Source: DATJFH01 sp035495815
Lineage (GTDB): Bacteria; Acidobacteriota; Terriglobia; Bryobacterales; Bryobacteraceae
Direction: 5' to 3'
NCBI GenBank assembly: GCA_035495815.1
Contig: DATJFH010000126.1
Coordinates: 1 to 35,776 of the forward strand
DNA length: 35,776 bases
A program made the translations under genes and the position numbers. Position 1 is the first letter of the stretch; each line of letters opens with the position of its first letter. The notes beneath the pieces were generated by a model. The model was not told the DNA's origin and made no database searches. It saw nothing but the letters and a program-made list of their open reading frames with translations. This document shows positions 9,401 to 16,663 of the stretch, one piece after another.

Positions 9401-10257
9401 CGAAGCCAGGTGCGGACCGGAGGGTGGTAGCCTATGCGCTTTTTCAATTGCGGCAGGCCGTCGTCGATGAGGTAATATCCGACGTGGCTTCGCCGGACGG
9501 CGCTGCGGGAGCCATTCCCGGCCCGAGCCGCCCCGCGCGCAAGCTGCAGCGCGCATTCAGCCACTTCGCGTTCCGTGAAGGGGGCATGTTTCGAGAGCGA
9601 CGCAATCGTAGTGCGGTACCGGTCCCGGCTTTCGAAATCCATGGTCGAGTAGGCGCTGGCCGGGTCGCCGGCGAGAGTTCGATCGACCAGGCTCATGCTC
9701 TCGAACAGATCCTTCCATGCGGTCTCGCCGACGTGCCGGAGGCTGGTTACCAGCTCGGGCCATCCGGAAGAGGCGGTTTCGAGCCGGTTGAGGATCTCGA
9801 ACTGGATCGCCGGTTTGAGGCCCCAGATTTCTCCCATCTCGAGAGCGGCGGCTTCCTGAAATCCATTCACGAAAGCGGCGCAGGTTTCTTCGTCAAAACG
9901 GAGCCGCACGCAATCGAGATAATCCTTCGCGATGAGGCAAATCCGCGCGACCTCTCCGAACGATCCGACGGCCGCCGGAAACCGGCGCAATCCGCCTGCA
10001 AATTCGATGGCCTGCTTTGCGGCCGTGTGGAGCAGGCGGGTGTTATCGAGCAGCCAGGCGCGGGTTTTCTCCGGTCCGGAGACTGCGCGCGCGAGAATTC
10101 TCTCGGCCTGCCGCTTGCGCGGCGCCGCGCTCCTCTTTCCATGAGGCCGTACCTCGGAGATGGATTCCGCGAGCCGGCGTCCGGCGCTGCGGCAGGCGGC
10201 CGCGTCAACCTCGCGGCCGGAGTGGAATGTGCGATCAGAGAGAGAATCCAGAATCAT
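6337..10257 (-). CDS. Short cyclic beta-1,2-glucan synthase-like protein (GT84 + transglycosylase-like domain, no GH94)
   Basis: This 1306-residue membrane protein resembles the N-terminal half of NdvB/Cgs. Segments in order: a helical N-terminal region, two membrane stretches around 290-345, a GT84-type transferase with ITLDSDTQLPRD (about 500) and EGAYARVALVSDVELIDDYP, HRWVRGDWQI (about 645), more membrane helices (about 695-860), then the glucoamylase-like domain with GFYEAVDYSGRGGEV and SWMAHHEGMALLSICNLLFD (about 1222-1259). Classical NdvB/Cgs proteins are about 2800 residues and end in a GH94 phosphorylase domain that trims chain length; here the frame stops soon after FHAEPQVMATERLLHERLP. 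The start ATG overlaps the stop of the upstream ABC exporter as ATGA (10257-10254), so the two are coupled. The likely product is a linear or cyclic beta-1,2-glucan; this is inference. The 3' end overlaps a convergent propeller gene by about 120 bases. Confidence 0.85.
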   Translation of the reverse strand: MILDSLSDRTFHSGREVDAAACRSAGRRLAESISEVRPHGKRSAAPRKRQAERILARAVSGPEKTRAWLLDNTRLLHTAAKQAIEFAGGLRRFPAAVGSFGEVARICLIAKDYLDCVRLRFDEETCAAFVNGFQEAAALEMGEIWGLKPAIQFEILNRLETASSGWPELVTSLRHVGETAWKDLFESMSLVDRTLAGDPASAYSTMDFESRDRYRTTIASLSKHAPFTEREVAECALQLARGAARAGNGSRSAVRRSHVGYYLIDDGLPQLKKRIGYHPPVRTWLREFALRFPAAFYLAGIEVLTFVTVALLISGAGALVPVLTGLLLLLLPATQTAVDFMNHLVTYLVPPRALPKLDFSEGVPVDCATLVAVPSLLLNESQVRDLALDLEIRFLANRDPNVYFALVTDGPDSDRPVDDRDELANVCRHLIEGLNSRYPESPFFLFHRQRRYNDSEGRWMGWERKRGKLLDLNQLMRGHLDAFPVTAGRLEVLPRIRYVITLDSDTQLPRDSAAKLIGAIAHPLNAAVVDPVNQVVVEGYGILQPRIGISIQSASRSRLAILYSGETGFDIYTRAVSDVYQDLFGEGIFTGKGIYEVDVMRAVLERRFPENALLSHDLIEGAYARVALVSDVELIDDYPSHFSAYNRRKHRWVRGDWQILRWLFLQVPDYCGNLALNPISLISRWKIFDNLRRSLLDPTLLLLLLGSWFALPGSPGYWTSAGIAVLFLPVYCDLLYSLLRAPLSRRPFVAWVRDTSHVFANGNAIALFRLIFLLHQALLSIDAITRSVLRVFVTKRKLLEWETAAEAEAAARSKSTVDVYLEWTPWITVLLALLIWLLRPASLPAAAPVLVLWVASRWFSAWLNRAALTMNRALDKDDREWLRANGEKICRYFHDWSSASSNWLIPDSVHEDGAVAERISPTNLGMLLNARIAALHFGVMNLSEFIFQTRQTLDRVAALPKHRGHLLNWYDITSLEPLRPGFVSTVDSGNLAAALWTLKQAALSLASEPRAKHGLTSAMAAELNDIAESADTLVREMDFHFLYHPRKKVLSIGYDLAAGRVEPSYYDLLASEARIAVFVAIAKGDIPQEAWFHLGRAHTLARGERVLLSWTGTMFEYLMPALWMRHYPGTITEQSIRAVVRTQRDYCSRKGVPWGISESACAGAPGGEPGYAPFGIPSLAMKRQDCESLIIAPYASLLALMVNPAAALKNLRQMEEYGWSGRYGFYEAVDYSGRGGEVIRSWMAHHEGMALLSICNLLFDNPIQRYFHAEPQVMATERLLHERLPTAVTTETEVDLSVPIIVPATS

Positions 10258-12071
10258 CGGTAACTCGAGGCCTGTAGTTCGAACATGCCGGAATACCTGC
10301 CCCCTAGCGCGACCAGTTGCTGGTGATTCCCTTGTTCGGCGATTCGCCCGTTTTCGAGCACCACGATCCGGTCCGCCATTCGCACCGTCGAGAACCTGTG
10401 CGAAATCAGCAGAGCGGTCTTGCCCTCGGTCAGTTCGGCAAAGCGCTGGAACACCTCATATTCGGAGCGCGCGTCCAGGGAAGCTGTGGGCTCGTCCAAA
10501 ATCAGAATCTGGGCATCGCGCAGATAGGCGCGGGCCAGGGCCACTTTTTGCCACTCGCCGCCCGAAAGATCCACGCCGCCTTCGAAACGCCGTCCGAGCA
10601 GTTGCCGGTACCCGCCTGGAAGACGCTGAACAACCTGATCGGCGAGACTCTTCCTGGCGGCCAGCCGGATGGAAAACTCCTGAGCATCATCCACTTTGCC
10701 GGTGGCGATATTCTCCCGCACAGTCATTTCGTAGCGCACGAAATCCTGGAAGATGACGCCGATCTGACGGTGCAAATCCTCGACGCTGTAGTCCCGCAGG
10801 TCCACGCCGTCCAGCAGGATGCGGCCTGCCGTGGGATCGTACAGACGGGTGAGGAGCTTCACGATCGTCGTTTTCCCCTGGCCGTTTTCGCCGATCAGCG
10901 CGATCCGCTCGCCGGCTTCGAGCCGCAGGTCGAGGTCATCCAGCACGCGCCTTGCCGAGCCCGCATAGACGAACGAGACGCGGTCGAAGAGAAAGCCGTC
11001 CCGGATCGGCCTTGGCGCGGGCAGCGCGTCCGGTTTCGAGCCGATGACGGGCTGCACCCGCAGGAATTCCACCAGGTCGGTCAGGAACAGGGACTGATCG
11101 GCGATGCTCGAAAAGGTAGCAAAGATGCTCTGGATGTTGCTGCTTGCGCCCGCCAGCGCGCCGGCGAGGAACTGGAGCGATCCCCAGCTTAAACCGCCGG
11201 TAACCGTGCGATAGATGACGTAGGCATAGGCGCCGTAGTAGGCGCCGGTGCTGAGCAGCGAGAGGAAAGCCCCCGTCCACAAGCGCCGCCGCGCCAGCCG
11301 CAGGTTCTGATCATACAGCTGGTTGGACAAACGCGTATATTCCGCCGACAGGAATCCGCTCAGATTGAACAACTTCAGCTCCTTGGCGGATTCCTTGCTC
11401 GCGCCCAGGGTGCGCAGGTAATCGAGCCGGCGCCGGATGGGCGTCTGGCGGATGTTCAAAGCATATCCTTCGAACGCGAAATGGCTCTCACCCAGGAACG
11501 CGGGGGCCACCGCCACCACCAGCAGCGCGAGCAGCCATGGGGAAAACCACATGATTCCGGCGGAAAGACTTACGGCCACAATCACCTGTTGAGCCACGGT
11601 ACCGAGAGCCTGGACCATGGCGATGCGGTCGGTGGCCTGAACGCGCGCGCGCTCGAGCTTGTCATAAAAGACCGGATCTTCATACGAAGCCAGGTCGAGG
11701 CGGGAGGCGTGCTCCATCACCCGAATGCTCACGTAGCGCGTAAACCGGTCCGCGAGCAGCGCGTCGAAGTACCCGCTGGTCCGGCCGACGAGGGAGCCGA
11801 AAACCGCCAATCCAAACTCGGCCGCAACCAGCCACCAGAAAATAGAAGGAAGAGGCTGGCCGGCGAAGTGGGCCTGTACGGCGTCCAGAATTCGCTTGGA
11901 GACCGCCAGCATGGAGATCGGAACCAGCGCGGCCACGATGCGGCAAAGCGCTCCTCCGGCGACCACCGCGCGTCCCGAATTCCAGACGATGGAAAGCAGC
12001 GGCGGTACGTTTCGAAGAGCCTGGATTCGTTCCTTCCAGCTCTTCCAAAACGTATGCGTACTCTCCTTCAT
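10254..12071 (-). CDS. ABC exporter, fused transmembrane and ATPase domains
   Basis: 605 residues: an N-terminal six-helix-type membrane domain (about 30-330) and a C-terminal ATPase. Walker A is GENGQGKTT (about 392-400), the signature is LSGGEWQKVALARA (about 501), Walker B is ILILDEPTASLD (about 522) and the H-loop is LLISHRFS (about 556). The half-transporter would work as a homodimer in the inner membrane. Its stop overlaps the start of the glucan-synthase-like gene, so its most likely cargo is that glucan, in the role NdvA/ChvA plays in rhizobia and agrobacteria; the sequence itself does not prove the substrate. The ATG at 12071-12069 is used; no good Shine-Dalgarno precedes it and an AAGGAG lies just after it. 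A lipid or peptide exporter is the alternative. Confidence 0.88.
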   Translation of the reverse strand: MKESTHTFWKSWKERIQALRNVPPLLSIVWNSGRAVVAGGALCRIVAALVPISMLAVSKRILDAVQAHFAGQPLPSIFWWLVAAEFGLAVFGSLVGRTSGYFDALLADRFTRYVSIRVMEHASRLDLASYEDPVFYDKLERARVQATDRIAMVQALGTVAQQVIVAVSLSAGIMWFSPWLLALLVVAVAPAFLGESHFAFEGYALNIRQTPIRRRLDYLRTLGASKESAKELKLFNLSGFLSAEYTRLSNQLYDQNLRLARRRLWTGAFLSLLSTGAYYGAYAYVIYRTVTGGLSWGSLQFLAGALAGASSNIQSIFATFSSIADQSLFLTDLVEFLRVQPVIGSKPDALPAPRPIRDGFLFDRVSFVYAGSARRVLDDLDLRLEAGERIALIGENGQGKTTIVKLLTRLYDPTAGRILLDGVDLRDYSVEDLHRQIGVIFQDFVRYEMTVRENIATGKVDDAQEFSIRLAARKSLADQVVQRLPGGYRQLLGRRFEGGVDLSGGEWQKVALARAYLRDAQILILDEPTASLDARSEYEVFQRFAELTEGKTALLISHRFSTVRMADRIVVLENGRIAEQGNHQQLVALGGRYSGMFELQASSYR

Positions 12072-12614
12072 CGATTTATCGGTTTGTCGGTTTACGTAAC
12101 GGCAAAAAAATGGATAAACGCTGGCACAACGCTTGCAGTCTGTCTGCCAATTTCGATTACGTTGGACTTAGCGGGAATGGAGCTCTACAGCAGTGCAGTT
12201 TTTTCACGTGAGCATCCGCAGAACTTCCTGGGAGCCAGTGGATGCGTCAACAAAGGAGACGTCCGGCTCGTGAGGTCCGTTTCCTTTTCGTGGTCGCAAC
12301 GCAGCAAGAAACAAGATTGTCGTGGGTCGGAAAGCAGCCGGCGGGGAGATGAGTCTTCGCTTCAAATGCGGCGATTCACAACGGGATGATTCCGGCGGGG
12401 ACTTTGCCGTCCGATCGCCTATGGTATCCTGCTGCGCGATCTGCCCTACGATCATCGGGAGCGGCTGGTTGCCTTGGGATCGTGGCTGCCGAGCAGGGTT
12501 CCAGCGGGCGTATGCAGGCGCGGCGGATTATTTCGACTGGCGGAAAGAGCAGCAGGTTTTGAAGACATGGCGCTCACGCGGCCGGCGGCCAATGACAACC
12601 TGACCGGCGCCGGA
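12072..12614. other. Intergenic region, about 540 bases, with no intact gene
   Basis: Frames here are short and give no family resemblance. The left end should contain the promoter of the minus-strand ABC/glucan operon. On the plus strand it contains a near-consensus sigma-54 promoter (12122-12136) and an AAAGGAG at about 12255-12261 followed by a GTG and a 39-codon frame without recognisable sequence. Together with the permease remnant to its right, it looks like the decayed body of a former plus-strand gene. Confidence 0.55.
12122..12136 (+). promoter_or_regulatory. Sigma-54 (RpoN) -24/-12 promoter
   Basis: TGGCACAACGCTTGC matches the consensus TGGCACG-N4-TTGC at all positions but one (A for G at position 7), with the correct spacing between the GG and GC dinucleotides, and is preceded by C and followed by A as in the extended consensus. 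It points right, away from the ABC exporter. No intact gene starts just downstream; speA begins about 860 bases further. Confidence 0.6.
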
Positions 12615-12867
12615 GATCCGGAACGTCTGCTGGGGCGCGGGCGACCGCGAGGCCTGTTCTCTACCCTGCGGGCGGAGCCGCTGCTGGCGAGCATGGGGTC
12701 TCGCCATCGGGCTGACGCTCGCGGCCGCGCTGAATCGTGTTGCCGGCGCCATGCTCAGTCCGTTGGATGCGGTGACCTACTTGTCCTTTACGGCTCTACC
12801 GGGCGTGGTGGCGCCGGCGGCGTCAGCCTCACGGAGCGATCCGGCTCTTACGCTGCGGGAGGAATAG
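12615..12867 (+). pseudogene. Remnant of the C-terminus of a MacB/FtsX-type (ADOP-like) permease
   Basis: Reading in the frame of the TAG at 12865-12867 gives WGLAIGLTLAAALNRVAGAM, LSPLDAVTYLSFTALPGVVA and SRSDPALTLREE. This follows the last two membrane segments and tail of acidobacterial permeases (GLAIGL...LLFGVSPTDPLTF...PARRAARVDPAIALRSE). Upstream in the same frame, EIRNVCWGAGDRE still recalls EIGIRMALGA but is badly substituted, and a TGA three codons earlier closes the frame. No start codon or N-terminal domain is present. It is a gene fossil rather than a working gene. Confidence 0.6.
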
Positions 12868-12995
12868 AATGGCCGCCTCAGGGCGCCCGGAAGCCGGCGC
12901 GAGGACGATCGGCGCGCAATCCCGAGCGGGCGCTCCTGAAGATTCTTCTTGCCACATCTGTCTTTTTTAAGGAAACTTAAAATTCGGGAGGTACG

Positions 12996-14942
12996 TTGGA
13001 AAAAAACGGTCGCAAGCAGGGGCTGGTTCTGGACCCCGTTGACAGATGGTCCGCGGAACACGCCCGCGAGTTATACGACGTCGCCAGCTGGGGCAAAGGA
13101 TATTTTTCCATCGATCGGGACGGCCATGTCCGAGTCCATCCCACCAAAGACCCGGCCAGGTCAATCGACCTGAAGAAGCTGGTCGACACGCTGGTCCTGC
13201 GCGGCATCTCTCTTCCGGTCCTCATCCGATTCGCGGACATTCTCAAGCACCGCCTGGGCGAGATTCACGACGTATTCGCCACTGCCATCGCCGAGCATCG
13301 CTATCAGGGCGAATACTGCTGCGTCTACCCGATCAAGGTCAACCAGCAGCGGCAGGTAGTCGAAGAGGTGCTCGAGTTCGGCCGTCCGTACCGGTTCGGT
13401 CTCGAGGCTGGATCGAAGCCCGAGCTGATGGCCGTGATGGCGCTGGCGGATAACGACACCCCGATCATCTGCAACGGGTTCAAAGACGACGAGTACATCG
13501 AGATGGCGATGCTCGCCCACAAGCTCGGCCGCAAGATCATACCGGTCGTCGAGAAGTACACCGAGCTGCGGCTGATCGTGCAGTACGCGAAGAAGGTGGG
13601 CGTGCGGCCGTCCATGGGGATCCGGGTGAAACTCGCCAGCCGGGGCTCCGGACGCTGGAAGGGATCGGGCGGCTACCGGTCGAAGTTCGGCCTGACCGTA
13701 ACCGAAGCCATGCAGGCTCTGAACGAATTGAACGAGCTCGGCATGAGCGACTGCCTCAACCTGCTCCACTTCCACCTGGGCAGCCAGATCACCAATATCC
13801 GGCAGGTCAAGGGCGCGGTGAACGAAGCGGTGCGCGTGTACGTGGAACTGGCCCGCGCCGGCGCCGGACTCCGCTACCTCGACGTGGGCGGCGGGCTCGG
13901 CGTGGACTACGACGGATCGCAGACCGATTTCGAATCCAGCGTGAACTACACGCTGCAGGAATACGCCAACGATGTGGTCTATCACATCCAGAACGTCTGC
14001 GACGAGGCGCAGATCCCGCACCCGACGATTGTCACGGAGAGCGGGCGCGCCATCGCGGCGTACCACAGCGTGCTGGTGTTCAACGTACTCGGCGTATCGG
14101 GGTTTTCCGAGGACGACAAAGCGCCGCCCCTGCCGGCGGAGCCCGAGCAGCCGTTAATCGATCTCCAGGAGACCTTCCGCGCCCTCAGCACCAAGAACCT
14201 GCTGGAGAGCTATCACGACGCGCAGCAGGCGCTCGACCAGGGGCTGAACCTGTTCAGCCTCGGCTATCTTCCGCTCGAGCAGCGCTGCCTGGCGGAGAAT
14301 CTCTACTGGAGCATCTGCCGCCGCGTTCAGAAGCTGGCCGGCGAGCTCGACTACTTCCCTGAAGAGCTGGAAGGATTGGATGCGCTGCTTTCCGACACCT
14401 ACTTCTGTAACTTTTCGCTGTTCCAGAGCATGCCCGACAGTTGGGCCATCAAGCAGCTGTTCCCGGTGATGCCGATTCACCGCCTGGACGAACAGCCGAC
14501 ACGCCACGCGGTGCTGGGCGACATCACCTGCGACTCGGATGGAAAGGTCGATCAGTTCATCGACCGCCGCGACGTGAAGCGGACGCTCGCCCTGCATCCT
14601 TACACGGGTGAGAACTACTATCTGGGGGCATTCCTGGTCGGCGCCTATCAGGAGATTCTGGGAGATCTGCACAACCTGTTCGGCGACACGAACGCCGTGC
14701 ACGTCCGCACCAGCGACACCGACGAAGTGATCCTGGAAGCCGTGATCAAGGGAGACTCGGTGCGGGAAGTGCTGAAGTACGTCCAGTTCAACGCCGAGAA
14801 CCTGGTGACGCTGCTGCGGCGAGACGTCGAGACCGCTTTGCGCGAAGGCCGTATCGGGTACGAGGAGTCGGGCCGGCTGCTGAAGTTCTACGAAGAGGGG
14901 CTGAACGGCTACACCTACCTCGAGGACGTGCACGAGCAGTAG
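12996..14942 (+). CDS. speA: Biosynthetic arginine decarboxylase
   Basis: 648 residues, the usual length for SpeA. It is a PLP enzyme converting arginine to agmatine, the first step of putrescine and spermidine synthesis. K114 in YPIKVNQQRQVVEEV is the PLP-binding lysine; LLHFHLGSQI, YLDVGGGLGVDYDGS and the C-terminal half with DTYFCNFSLFQS and DITCDSDGKVDQF are typical. The start is TTG at 12996, with GGGAGG at 12986-12991 only four bases upstream; it gives the expected MEKNG...WSAEHARELYDV start and no ATG fits better. It stands alone, with a decayed permease fragment before it and a secreted protein gene after it. Confidence 0.97.
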   Translation: MEKNGRKQGLVLDPVDRWSAEHARELYDVASWGKGYFSIDRDGHVRVHPTKDPARSIDLKKLVDTLVLRGISLPVLIRFADILKHRLGEIHDVFATAIAEHRYQGEYCCVYPIKVNQQRQVVEEVLEFGRPYRFGLEAGSKPELMAVMALADNDTPIICNGFKDDEYIEMAMLAHKLGRKIIPVVEKYTELRLIVQYAKKVGVRPSMGIRVKLASRGSGRWKGSGGYRSKFGLTVTEAMQALNELNELGMSDCLNLLHFHLGSQITNIRQVKGAVNEAVRVYVELARAGAGLRYLDVGGGLGVDYDGSQTDFESSVNYTLQEYANDVVYHIQNVCDEAQIPHPTIVTESGRAIAAYHSVLVFNVLGVSGFSEDDKAPPLPAEPEQPLIDLQETFRALSTKNLLESYHDAQQALDQGLNLFSLGYLPLEQRCLAENLYWSICRRVQKLAGELDYFPEELEGLDALLSDTYFCNFSLFQSMPDSWAIKQLFPVMPIHRLDEQPTRHAVLGDITCDSDGKVDQFIDRRDVKRTLALHPYTGENYYLGAFLVGAYQEILGDLHNLFGDTNAVHVRTSDTDEVILEAVIKGDSVREVLKYVQFNAENLVTLLRRDVETALREGRIGYEESGRLLKFYEEGLNGYTYLEDVHEQ

Positions 14943-14947
14943 GCGGC

Positions 14948-14961
14948 CCCGGCAAACCGGG
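14948..14961 (+). terminator. Weak hairpin just after speA
   Basis: CCCGG-CAAA-CCGGG forms a 5-bp GC-rich stem with a tight loop 6 bases after the speA stop, followed by an AT-rich stretch (CAGCATTATTTATCC) but not a clean U-run. It may act as a terminator or 3' stabiliser; the stem is short. Confidence 0.25.
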
Positions 14962-15052
14962 TCAGCATTATTTATCCTTCACAATCGAAAGGCTGAGAAC
15001 CCTGCGGGTGTCCAAACACGTCTACCGGGGTGTAAGGAAAAGGGGGACTCGA

Positions 15053-15715
15053 ATGTTCCAAAGACTTGCATCGACGGCTTTCGTGGTGGGCACGCTGTTC
15101 ACCGCGTCGCTACCGGCCCTGGCCCGGGATCACGGCCACTCCGGGGGCGGACGCGGCAGCTCATCCGGAAGATCGTCCGGAGGCAGCATCCAGAGGGGCC
15201 AGAGCTATTCCGGCAGCAGCCGCTCCTATGCTCCGCGCGGATATTCCGGCGGAAGCGGTTATTCCGGCGGCCACTACCGGGGACAAAGCTACGTTAGCCC
15301 TCGCGGATACTCGAGGGGCCCCAGCTATTACGGCCGCGGCTACATCGCTCCGCGGTCGTACGTGCGTCCCGGTTATCGCGGGTACTACCGCGGCGGCGTT
15401 TATCTGGGCTTGGGCGCGCCGTACGGATACGCGTATGACCCCGGCTACGTTTACGATCCCGGATATGCTTACGATCCCGGTTACGCCTACGATCCCGGAT
15501 ATGCCTACGGACCGCCGCCGCAGCCCGCCGCGCCGCCGCAAGCCTGCGCCGAGGGCTACTACGATCAGAGCGGTAACTGGGTCCCGGATCCGAATTGCGA
15601 TTCCAGCCAGCAGCAGTACCCGCCGGCGAACCAGCAGCCGTATCCGCAACAGCAACAGCAACAGCAACCGCAGCAATACAACGATCCGAATCAGCCTCAG
15701 CGGTACAACCGGTAG
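15053..15715 (+). CDS. Secreted Gly/Tyr/Ser-rich repeat protein
   Basis: 220 residues with a clear signal peptide (MFQRLASTAFVVGTLFTASL then PALA, cleavage near residue 25). The mature part is disordered-looking: a Gly/Ser/Arg-rich region with repeated RGYSGG/GYSGGHYRGQSY motifs, four perfect YDPGY(A/V) units, a short cysteine-bearing segment CAEGYYDQSGNWVPDPNC, and a Gln-rich tail. I chose the ATG at 15053 because AAGGGGG lies six bases upstream and the signal peptide starts there; a GTG at 15008 would add 15 basic residues. Similar 'YXPG' envelope proteins are found in many Gram-negative bacteria, without a defined function. A surface or matrix role is a guess. Confidence 0.8.
   Translation: MFQRLASTAFVVGTLFTASLPALARDHGHSGGGRGSSSGRSSGGSIQRGQSYSGSSRSYAPRGYSGGSGYSGGHYRGQSYVSPRGYSRGPSYYGRGYIAPRSYVRPGYRGYYRGGVYLGLGAPYGYAYDPGYVYDPGYAYDPGYAYDPGYAYGPPPQPAAPPQACAEGYYDQSGNWVPDPNCDSSQQQYPPANQQPYPQQQQQQQPQQYNDPNQPQRYNR
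15434..15505 (+). repeat. Four 18-bp tandem repeats encoding YDPGY(A/V)
   Basis: Units at 15434, 15452, 15470 and 15488 follow the pattern TAYGAYCCCGGNTAYGYN and differ mainly at third codon positions, so the amino-acid repeat is kept while the DNA drifts. This suggests selection on the peptide unit rather than very recent slippage. Confidence 0.9.
15647..15667 (+). repeat. CAA/CAG run encoding seven glutamines
   Basis: Seven alternating CAA and CAG codons near the 3' end of the secreted repeat protein. The strict 6-bp alternation is a substrate for slippage, so its length could vary between strains without breaking the frame. Confidence 0.85.
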
Positions 15716-15727
15716 CTCGATCCATCG

Positions 15728-16213
15728 ATGCGATACGCGGTCTGGCTTCTGATCGCCGGCGCGGCCGGGTTCATCAGCGAGGGACGACCGGCGAATCCGC
15801 AGCCGTCCCTCGCGCGCGAGATGATCGCCGCCCACAACTCCGTGCGGGGGCGGGTCGGAAGGGCGCCGCTGGGCTGGTCCGACCGGCTGGCCGCACGAGC
15901 GCAGGAGTGGGCCGACACCCTCCTTGCCCGCAAGCAATTCGTTCACCGCCCGAACTCGACTTACGGGGAGAACCTGTTCGAAATTACAGGGATGTCGGCA
16001 ACGTCCGCACAGGTGGTGAGCTCCTGGGCCGGGGAATCCCGCAATTACGATTACCGTGCGAACAAATGCAGCGGTGTGTGCGGGCACTACACTCAAATTG
16101 TCTGGGGCGACACTAAAGAAGCAGGCTGCGCCGTGGCGCGCGGCGGTGGCCGCGAAGTCTGGGTTTGCAACTACGACCCACCCGGCAACTGGATCGGCAA
16201 GCGGCCTTATTGA
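15728..16213 (+). CDS. Secreted CAP-domain (PR-1/SCP-like) protein
   Basis: 161 residues: a signal peptide (MRYAVWLLIAGAAGFISEG) and one CAP domain. Family motifs are present: MIAAHNSVRGRVG (first histidine), LAARAQEWADTL, YGENLFE, GHYTQIVWGDTKEAGC and VCNYDPPGNWIG. The histidines and glutamate of the CAP cavity (H of HN, E of GEN, H of GHYTQ) are all visible, and four cysteines near the C-terminus could make two disulfides. Such proteins are extracytoplasmic; their biochemical role in bacteria is largely unsettled. The gene starts 12 bases after the repeat-protein stop with no separate Shine-Dalgarno, so the two are probably co-transcribed. It converges on the YCII-like gene. Confidence 0.9.
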   Translation: MRYAVWLLIAGAAGFISEGRPANPQPSLAREMIAAHNSVRGRVGRAPLGWSDRLAARAQEWADTLLARKQFVHRPNSTYGENLFEITGMSATSAQVVSSWAGESRNYDYRANKCSGVCGHYTQIVWGDTKEAGCAVARGGGREVWVCNYDPPGNWIGKRPY

Positions 16214-16252
16214 TTACCGCAGCGGGCAGTTGGCGCCAGACCGGCCGGCGGC

Positions 16253-16663
16253 TCACTCCTTGGGAGGGTTCACACGGAGTCCGGCGGCCGCGAACCAGGG
16301 GTGGAATTCGACCACCAGGCGGCCGGCTTTCACGGCCGGATCTTCGGCGACCATGGCCTTCGCCTCATCCATCGTGGTGTTCTGGAAAATAAAGATTCCC
16401 CGCAGATCCCCGTTGTCGGCGAAGGGGCCGGCTACCACCAGCTTTCCGCTGGCGCCCATCTTGCGGATATTGGCCATGTGCCCTTCCTGCAGGCGCTTCG
16501 ATTCTTCGCTGACCGCGGAGCTGGAGTTCGGCCCCCTCTTGAGCAGGCCCATGATGTACGTGGTCATCTCGTACTTGGGTTCGGGCTTTTTCTCGTCGGC
16601 GGCGATCAAAAGGGACGCGCACACTACCGTCCATAAAATTCCTGTGTAAGTCATCTTCACCAT
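16253..16663 (-). CDS. Exported YCII-related domain protein
   Basis: 136 residues: a signal peptide (MVKMTYTGILWTVVCASLLIA) and a domain resembling the YCII/dimeric alpha-beta barrel fold: YEMTTYIMGLLKRGPN, EEGHMANI-like helix, KLVVAGPFADNGDLRGIFIF, DEAKAMVAEDPAVKAGRL, VVEFHPW. The motif order (GPF...G...DEA...DPAVKAG) is typical of YCII proteins, whose biochemical function is poorly known. The ATG at 16663 overlaps the end of the M2 peptidase gene by seven bases, so the pair forms a two-gene operon; an in-frame ATG at 16654 is an alternative start. Confidence 0.85.
   Translation of the reverse strand: MVKMTYTGILWTVVCASLLIAADEKKPEPKYEMTTYIMGLLKRGPNSSSAVSEESKRLQEGHMANIRKMGASGKLVVAGPFADNGDLRGIFIFQNTTMDEAKAMVAEDPAVKAGRLVVEFHPWFAAAGLRVNPPKE

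Noticed and set aside
6520..10263. A 1200-codon open frame on the plus strand opposite the glucan synthase
   Set aside because: It is the mirror of a real gene with recognisable domains; composition is Gly/Arg/Gln-rich with no motif.
12204..12980. Several 80-170-codon frames on both strands between the ABC exporter and speA
   Set aside because: They are rich in Arg/Ser/Gly, overlap one another and match nothing; only the permease-tail frame has recognisable sequence.
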